NCBI GenBank assembly: GCA_910589075.1
Contig: CAJUSK010000008.1
Span: 1-64,000 of the forward strand
Origin: an uncultured Lachnospiraceae bacterium
GTDB taxonomy: Bacteria; Bacillota; Clostridia; Lachnospirales; Lachnospiraceae
DNA length: 64,000 nucleotides
Direction of reading: 5' to 3'
Position 1 is the first letter of the stretch; each line of letters begins with the position of its first letter. Under the pieces are notes generated by a model. That model saw nothing but the letters and a program-made list of their open reading frames with translations. It was not told where the DNA came from and searched no databases. Position numbers and translations under genes: made by a program. Below are positions 59,736 through 64,000 of the stretch, in pieces.

Positions 59736-61295
59736 ATGTCGGATTACATCTTGGAGATGAATCATATTACGAAAGAATTTTCGGGCGTTAAGGCTTTGAA
59801 TGATGTTAATCTGAAAGTAAAACGCGGCGAAATTCATGCGTTGTGCGGTGAAAACGGCGCCGGGAAATCCACGCTGATGAATGTCCTGTCAGGCGTTTAT
59901 CCGCATGGTACATATTCAGGTGACATCGTATACAAAGGCGAAACCTGTAATTTCCACAACCTGCGCGACAGTGAAGCAAAGGGCATCGTAATCATTCATC
60001 AGGAACTTGCGCTTAGTCCAAACCTCTCTGTAGCGGAAAATGTATTCCTGGGTAATGAACAGACATCTGCAAAGGGAATCATCGACTGGACAAAGACAAG
60101 GAAAAAAGCTCAGGAAATGCTTGAAAAAGTTGGTCTGGAACATGAAGATGTCAATGTACAGGTGAGCACCCTCGGTGTTGGCAAACAGCAGTTGATTGAA
60201 ATTGCAAAAGCGATGGCGAAGAAAGTGGAACTTCTGATCCTGGATGAGCCTACCGCTGCTCTGAATGACGAGGAGAGCCGGAAGCTGCTTGATATCATGC
60301 TGGAACTCAAAAGGCAGGGCGTTACCTGTATTATTATCTCCCATAAGCTGAACGAAATCGAATATGTATGTGATGCGGTTACTGTTATTCGTGACGGTCA
60401 GTCTATCGAGACGATAATCAAAGGTGTGGATGAATTTACTGAAGACCGTATTATCAAAGGTATGGTGGGACGTGAACTTACAAATCGGTATCCGGCGCGC
60501 GAGGGGGTTAAAATCGGCGATACGATCTTTGAAGTAAGTAACTGGAATGTATTTCATCCCGACGACGGCAACCGCCAGATGTTGAAGAATATCAATATCA
60601 GTGTGAAATCAGGCGAGGTTGTGGGCCTTGCGGGGCTGATGGGGGCAGGCAGAACAGAATTTGCCATGAGCCTTTTCGGACACAGTTATGGACAGAAGAT
60701 TACCGGCAGTGTAAAGATCAATGGAAAAGAAGTACAGTTGAAGACCGTGAAAGATGCCATTGAAAACAAACTTGCCTATGTGTCTGAAGACCGTAAGACC
60801 TATGGACTGGTACTGATTAATGATATTAAGGAAAATATGGCGATGGCAGCCCGTCCCAAATTCTTTTCCAGCCATGGTGTCATCAATGGCAATGACGAGA
60901 TTGTTGCCGCTGAAGAATACAAAAAGAAAATCAATATCAAGGCAAATTCCATCGAGCAGGTAGTCGGCTCACTCTCCGGTGGTAATCAGCAGAAAGTGGT
61001 ACTTGCAAAGTGGATGCTGACACAGCCGGATGTACTGATTCTGGATGAACCTACCCGTGGTATTGACGTAGGTGCGAAATACGAGATCTATTGTGTCATC
61101 AATGAACTTGCAAAAGCCGGTAAAGCGGTGATTGTTATTTCTTCCGAAATGCCGGAAATCATCGGTACATGTGACAGGGTTTATGTAATTAACGAGGGTG
61201 AAATCGCAGGCCAGCTGACCAAAGAAGAAGTAACACAGGAAAAAATTATGCAATGTATTATGGCTCATAATAGAAAGGAAGATGGAAATGAATAA
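59736..61295 (+). CDS. mmsA: monosaccharide ABC transporter ATPase (MmsA/GguA)
   Basis: A 519-residue double ATPase. GENGAGKST and LDEPTAALN are in the first half; GLMGAGRTEF, LSGGNQQKVV and LDEPTRGIDVG are in the second. The closest family is the multiple monosaccharide transporter ATPase GguA. AAGGAG precedes the ATG. It overlaps the permease gene by 8 bases. Confidence 0.93.
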   Translation: MSDYILEMNHITKEFSGVKALNDVNLKVKRGEIHALCGENGAGKSTLMNVLSGVYPHGTYSGDIVYKGETCNFHNLRDSEAKGIVIIHQELALSPNLSVAENVFLGNEQTSAKGIIDWTKTRKKAQEMLEKVGLEHEDVNVQVSTLGVGKQQLIEIAKAMAKKVELLILDEPTAALNDEESRKLLDIMLELKRQGVTCIIISHKLNEIEYVCDAVTVIRDGQSIETIIKGVDEFTEDRIIKGMVGRELTNRYPAREGVKIGDTIFEVSNWNVFHPDDGNRQMLKNINISVKSGEVVGLAGLMGAGRTEFAMSLFGHSYGQKITGSVKINGKEVQLKTVKDAIENKLAYVSEDRKTYGLVLINDIKENMAMAARPKFFSSHGVINGNDEIVAAEEYKKKINIKANSIEQVVGSLSGGNQQKVVLAKWMLTQPDVLILDEPTRGIDVGAKYEIYCVINELAKAGKAVIVISSEMPEIIGTCDRVYVINEGEIAGQLTKEEVTQEKIMQCIMAHNRKEDGNE

Positions 61296-62457
61296 CAAAA
61301 AAGAAGTTAATCTTGACATGAAGCAATACGGCATGTTCCTTGCCCTGATTGCAATTTATTTAATTTTTGCTATTATGACAGGCGGAAAAAACCTTTCTCC
61401 CGCCAACATCAACAACCTGATTATGCAGAACGGATACGTTGTGATACTGGCAGTCGGTATGTTGCTCTGCGTACTGACCGGTAATGTCGATCTGGGCGTT
61501 GGTTCCGTTGTTGCCGTAACAGGCGCTGCTGCCGGTATTGTAATGGTTGACTATAAGATGAACATGTGGCTTGCAATTATTGCAGCCCTGATTATCGGTT
61601 TGATTATCGGTATGTTTGCAGGATTCTTTATCGCTTATCTGGGCATTCCGCCTTTCGTTGTAACTCTGGCAACCATGCTGATGGGCCGCGGCCTTACATA
61701 TACGGTGCTTCAGGCACAGACAAAAGGACCTTTGCCGGATAATTTTGTATTCATCGGTGCCGGCTTCCTTCCTACCATTAAGATTCCGTTTGGCGAAGGC
61801 ACGCTGGATCTGGTCAGCATCATTGTTGCAGCAGTTGTATCTGTTGTACTGATTTTAAGCGAAATGAAAAATATTGCAACAAAGAAGAAATATAACTTTG
61901 CGACCAACCCTATGTGGCAGATCGCCATAAAAGAAGCGGTTATGCTTGTAATCGTATGGTTCTTCTTCTATAAACTGGCTCGTTACAATGGACTTCCTTT
62001 TGTACTTCTGATCATGGCCCTTCTGGTAGGTGCATATGCATTCATTACAAGCAAGACTGTTGCAGGCCGTCAGATTTATGCATTGGGTGGCAACCGTAAA
62101 GCAGCCAACCTTTCCGGTATTGACACAAAGAAAGTATTCTTCTGGGTATATACAAACATGGGCATCCTGAGCGCTCTGGCAGGTATTGTGCTCTCTGCAC
62201 GTAATGCATCTTCCACACCTAAGGCCGGTGACGGATTTGAAATGGATGCCATTGCTTCTTGCTACATTGGTGGTGCAGCGGTAGCCGGTGGTGCAGGTAC
62301 AATTACAGGTGCAGTTGTAGGTGCGTTCATCATGGGTATTCTGAACAATGGTATGTCCCTGTATGGGTGGTCTACAGATATTCAGAAGATCGTAAAAGGT
62401 GCCGTACTTCTGGGCGCCGTTACGGTTGACGTAATCTCCAAAAATAAGAAGAGCTGA
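61288..62457 (+). CDS. mmsB: monosaccharide ABC transporter permease (MmsB/GguB)
   Basis: A 389-residue permease with about ten helices and the family mark GNVDLGVGSVVAVTGAAAG. A long hydrophilic stretch in the middle (KNIATKKKYNFATNP) is typical of GguB. ATG 61288 has AAGGAAG six bases upstream; ATG 61282 abuts that site. A single permease serves the transporter, probably as a homodimer. Confidence 0.92.
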   Translation: MNNKKEVNLDMKQYGMFLALIAIYLIFAIMTGGKNLSPANINNLIMQNGYVVILAVGMLLCVLTGNVDLGVGSVVAVTGAAAGIVMVDYKMNMWLAIIAALIIGLIIGMFAGFFIAYLGIPPFVVTLATMLMGRGLTYTVLQAQTKGPLPDNFVFIGAGFLPTIKIPFGEGTLDLVSIIVAAVVSVVLILSEMKNIATKKKYNFATNPMWQIAIKEAVMLVIVWFFFYKLARYNGLPFVLLIMALLVGAYAFITSKTVAGRQIYALGGNRKAANLSGIDTKKVFFWVYTNMGILSALAGIVLSARNASSTPKAGDGFEMDAIASCYIGGAAVAGGAGTITGAVVGAFIMGILNNGMSLYGWSTDIQKIVKGAVLLGAVTVDVISKNKKS

Positions 62458-62493
62458 TTGGCTGAAAGAGCCTCAACACTAAGTAAGGGGATG

Positions 62494-62533
62494 AAGGCTG
62501 CTTGTGTGACTGCTGTCCCATAAGCAGCCTTTT
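62494..62533 (+). terminator. terminator of the monosaccharide transporter operon
   Basis: AAGGCTGCTT and AAGCAGCCTT pair perfectly over 10 bp and run into TTTT. It lies 16 bases before the AraR-type gene, leaving little room for a separate promoter. Confidence 0.85.
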
Positions 62534-62548
62534 GGGTATTTAAGAAAA

Positions 62549-63673
62549 ATGGCTGAAAATATACCGAAATATCTTGAACTTGCAGACTGGATACGAAAAC
62601 AGATCGAGATGAAAAAACTACTTCCCGGAGAAAAGATGTATTCGGAAAACGAACTTGTCAGGATGTCCGGTTTCAGCAGACAGACAGTACGGCATGCCAT
62701 AGGCATTCTGGAAGCTGAACATATTGTAGAGCGGATGCGGGGAAGCGGCACTTATATCAGTCAGGATTTGTATGAAGATAATTCCGGCAGACGCAGCAGG
62801 ATTGCGGTGATTATGACCTATCTGGACAACTATATTTTCCCAAAAACCATACAGGTAATAGAGAATGAGTTGTTTCGGAGCGGATATCCCGTACAGATTG
62901 CGTTTACCAATAACCTGCTGAACAGAGAGCGGACGATTCTGGAAGATATCCTGGAAAAGGATGAAGTGGCAGGGCTGATTGTGGAAGCTACCAAAAGCGC
63001 ATTGCCGAATATGAATCTCTCCTATTATCAGGCACTGCAGAACAGAAAAATTCCGGTTCTTTTTATTAACAGTTTTTATCCGGAACTGCACGCACCACAT
63101 GTCTCCATGAATGATAAGCAGGCCGGAAAGATGGCAACAAAATATCTGATTGAAAAAGGGCACAGGAAAATTTCCGGTATATTCAAACTGGACGACGGAC
63201 AGGGACATTTGCGTTACGCCGGGTTTATGGAAGCGTTGAATGAGGCGGATATTGCCTGTGACGAGTCGCGGATTTTGTGGATAGACACGGAAGATATTAA
63301 AAATTTTTCAAAACTGCAGGAAAAAATCAGAGATCGGCTGGAAGGATGCAGTGCGCTTGTATCATATAATGATGAAGTGGCTTTTGCATTGACAAAAGTT
63401 CTGGGCAGAATGGGCATCCGTATTCCGGAGGACTTGTCCATTGCCAGCATTGACGATTCCGAGCTGGCGGTATTGGGTAAGGTCAAACTTACATCGGTGC
63501 CATATCCCATGGAAAAACTGGGTTATAAAGCGGCTCAAAATCTGCTGGAAATGATAAAAAATCCACGCTTTGACGGAACCTATGAATTCGATGTACACAT
63601 TACGGAGCGGGATTCCGTCAGAGAATTACAGACTGCAAAATCTGTGCAGGATGGTATGCAATATCAAACATAA
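62549..63673 (+). CDS. araR: AraR-type GntR/LacI transcriptional regulator
   Basis: A 374-residue regulator with a GntR winged helix (MYSENELVRMSGFSRQTVRHAIG) and a LacI-like sugar sensor (GLIVEATKSALPN, HRKISGIFKLDDGQGH, SIASIDDSELAVLG). It matches AraR of Firmicutes, which represses arabinose genes until L-arabinose binds. araA follows 40 bases downstream. The TTGTA/TACAA palindromes at 58147-58405 are likely targets. The start has no strong ribosome site. Confidence 0.9.
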   Translation: MAENIPKYLELADWIRKQIEMKKLLPGEKMYSENELVRMSGFSRQTVRHAIGILEAEHIVERMRGSGTYISQDLYEDNSGRRSRIAVIMTYLDNYIFPKTIQVIENELFRSGYPVQIAFTNNLLNRERTILEDILEKDEVAGLIVEATKSALPNMNLSYYQALQNRKIPVLFINSFYPELHAPHVSMNDKQAGKMATKYLIEKGHRKISGIFKLDDGQGHLRYAGFMEALNEADIACDESRILWIDTEDIKNFSKLQEKIRDRLEGCSALVSYNDEVAFALTKVLGRMGIRIPEDLSIASIDDSELAVLGKVKLTSVPYPMEKLGYKAAQNLLEMIKNPRFDGTYEFDVHITERDSVRELQTAKSVQDGMQYQT

Positions 63674-63712
63674 TAATAAATCTATCTATAGAAATAACAG
63701 GAGGTAATAAGA

Positions 63713-64000
63713 ATGAAAGCAGCAAAGAATTACAAATTCTGGTTTTGCACCGGGTCCCAGGATTTATATGGGGATGAATGCCTGCGGAACGTAGCGGAGC
63801 ATTCTGCTAAAATTGTGGAAGGGCTGAATGCAAGCGGCAAACTGCCTTTTGAGGTAGTGCTCAGACCAACCCTGATTGATCAGGCTTCCATCAGAAAGAC
63901 TTTTAACGAGGCAAACAATGATGACGAATGTGCAGGCGTGATCACGTGGATGCATACATTTTCTCCTGCAAAGATGTGGATCATCGGTTTGCAGGAATAT
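63713..64000 (+). CDS. araA: L-arabinose isomerase (partial, N-terminal 96 residues)
   Basis: The first 96 residues match AraA: FWFCTGSQDLYG near the start and GVITWMHTFSPAKMWIIG at about 75-92. AraA converts L-arabinose to L-ribulose. AGGAGG lies seven bases before the ATG (63713). The gene runs off the window, so the metal-binding and catalytic residues cannot be checked. Confidence 0.93.
   Translation, partial: MKAAKNYKFWFCTGSQDLYGDECLRNVAEHSAKIVEGLNASGKLPFEVVLRPTLIDQASIRKTFNEANNDDECAGVITWMHTFSPAKMWIIGLQEY

Overview
The window looks like a chromosomal segment of a spore-forming, Gram-positive Clostridia, most likely a Lachnospiraceae. The evidence is: the order yaaO-like/yaaR/holB/ricT/rsmI; a type II fatty acid cluster using FabK with FabT-like operators; the spore maturation genes spmA and spmB; a FabT/MarR regulator; and several Ala/Glu-rich sugar-binding lipoproteins with YesMN-type two-component genes. 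The genus is not determined.

Layout. 1-782: 3' end of a 23S rRNA gene and seven tRNA genes (Asp, Val, Thr, Tyr, fMet, Phe, Lys), closed by a terminator. 1-12.3 kb: housekeeping genes (HD hydrolases, tcdA, an L,D-transpeptidase, a YaaO-like decarboxylase, pyk, a guanylate-kinase-like P-loop kinase, yaaR, holB, ricT, a tRNA/rRNA methyltransferase pair). 12.3-19.3 kb: fatty acid synthesis (acpP, fabK, fabD, fabG, fabF, fabZ, a FabK-like flavoprotein, fabH) with two FabT-type operators; a third copy of this operator lies before the fabT-like gene at 39.8 kb. 19.4-26.1 kb: a large unrecognised secreted protein, a polar amino acid ABC transporter and nagA.

26.2-38.9 kb is the most unusual part. 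spmA and spmB are separated by about 11.4 kb. In between are two extra copies of the 3' third of spmA. Both are preceded by a nearly identical 69-bp border (68/69) containing a GTGTCA-N6-TGACAC inverted repeat. The copies punctuate three AT-rich payloads: a DEAH helicase module with homopolymer frameshifts; a three-gene set with a DUF262-like protein, a DUF3696-like ATPase and an unknown protein; and an ATPase plus DUF4276/Toprim-like pair. The arrangement suggests tandem site-specific insertions at a fixed point in spmA, each bringing defence-like cargo and leaving a displaced spmA 3' end. No integrase gene is visible in the interval.

39-53 kb: a membrane-anchored Mrr-like protein, fabT, a repeat cluster, a secreted DUF885 protein, then a sugar-sensing unit (YesM-like kinase, sugar-binding lipoprotein, YesN-like regulator), a GntR/LacI-type regulator, and a YtfQ-YtfR-YtfT-YjfF-type sugar ABC transporter. 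53-57.4 kb, minus strand: an AIM24/TerD/lipoprotein group, and a HicA-HicB module followed by a SecB-like gene, which looks like a toxin-antitoxin-chaperone system. 57.6-64 kb: a ChvE/MmsA/MmsB-type monosaccharide transporter, an AraR-type regulator and the start of araA, consistent with L-arabinose/pentose use. Four copies of a 36-bp hairpin repeat (ACAATAG...CTATTGT) are scattered between genes.
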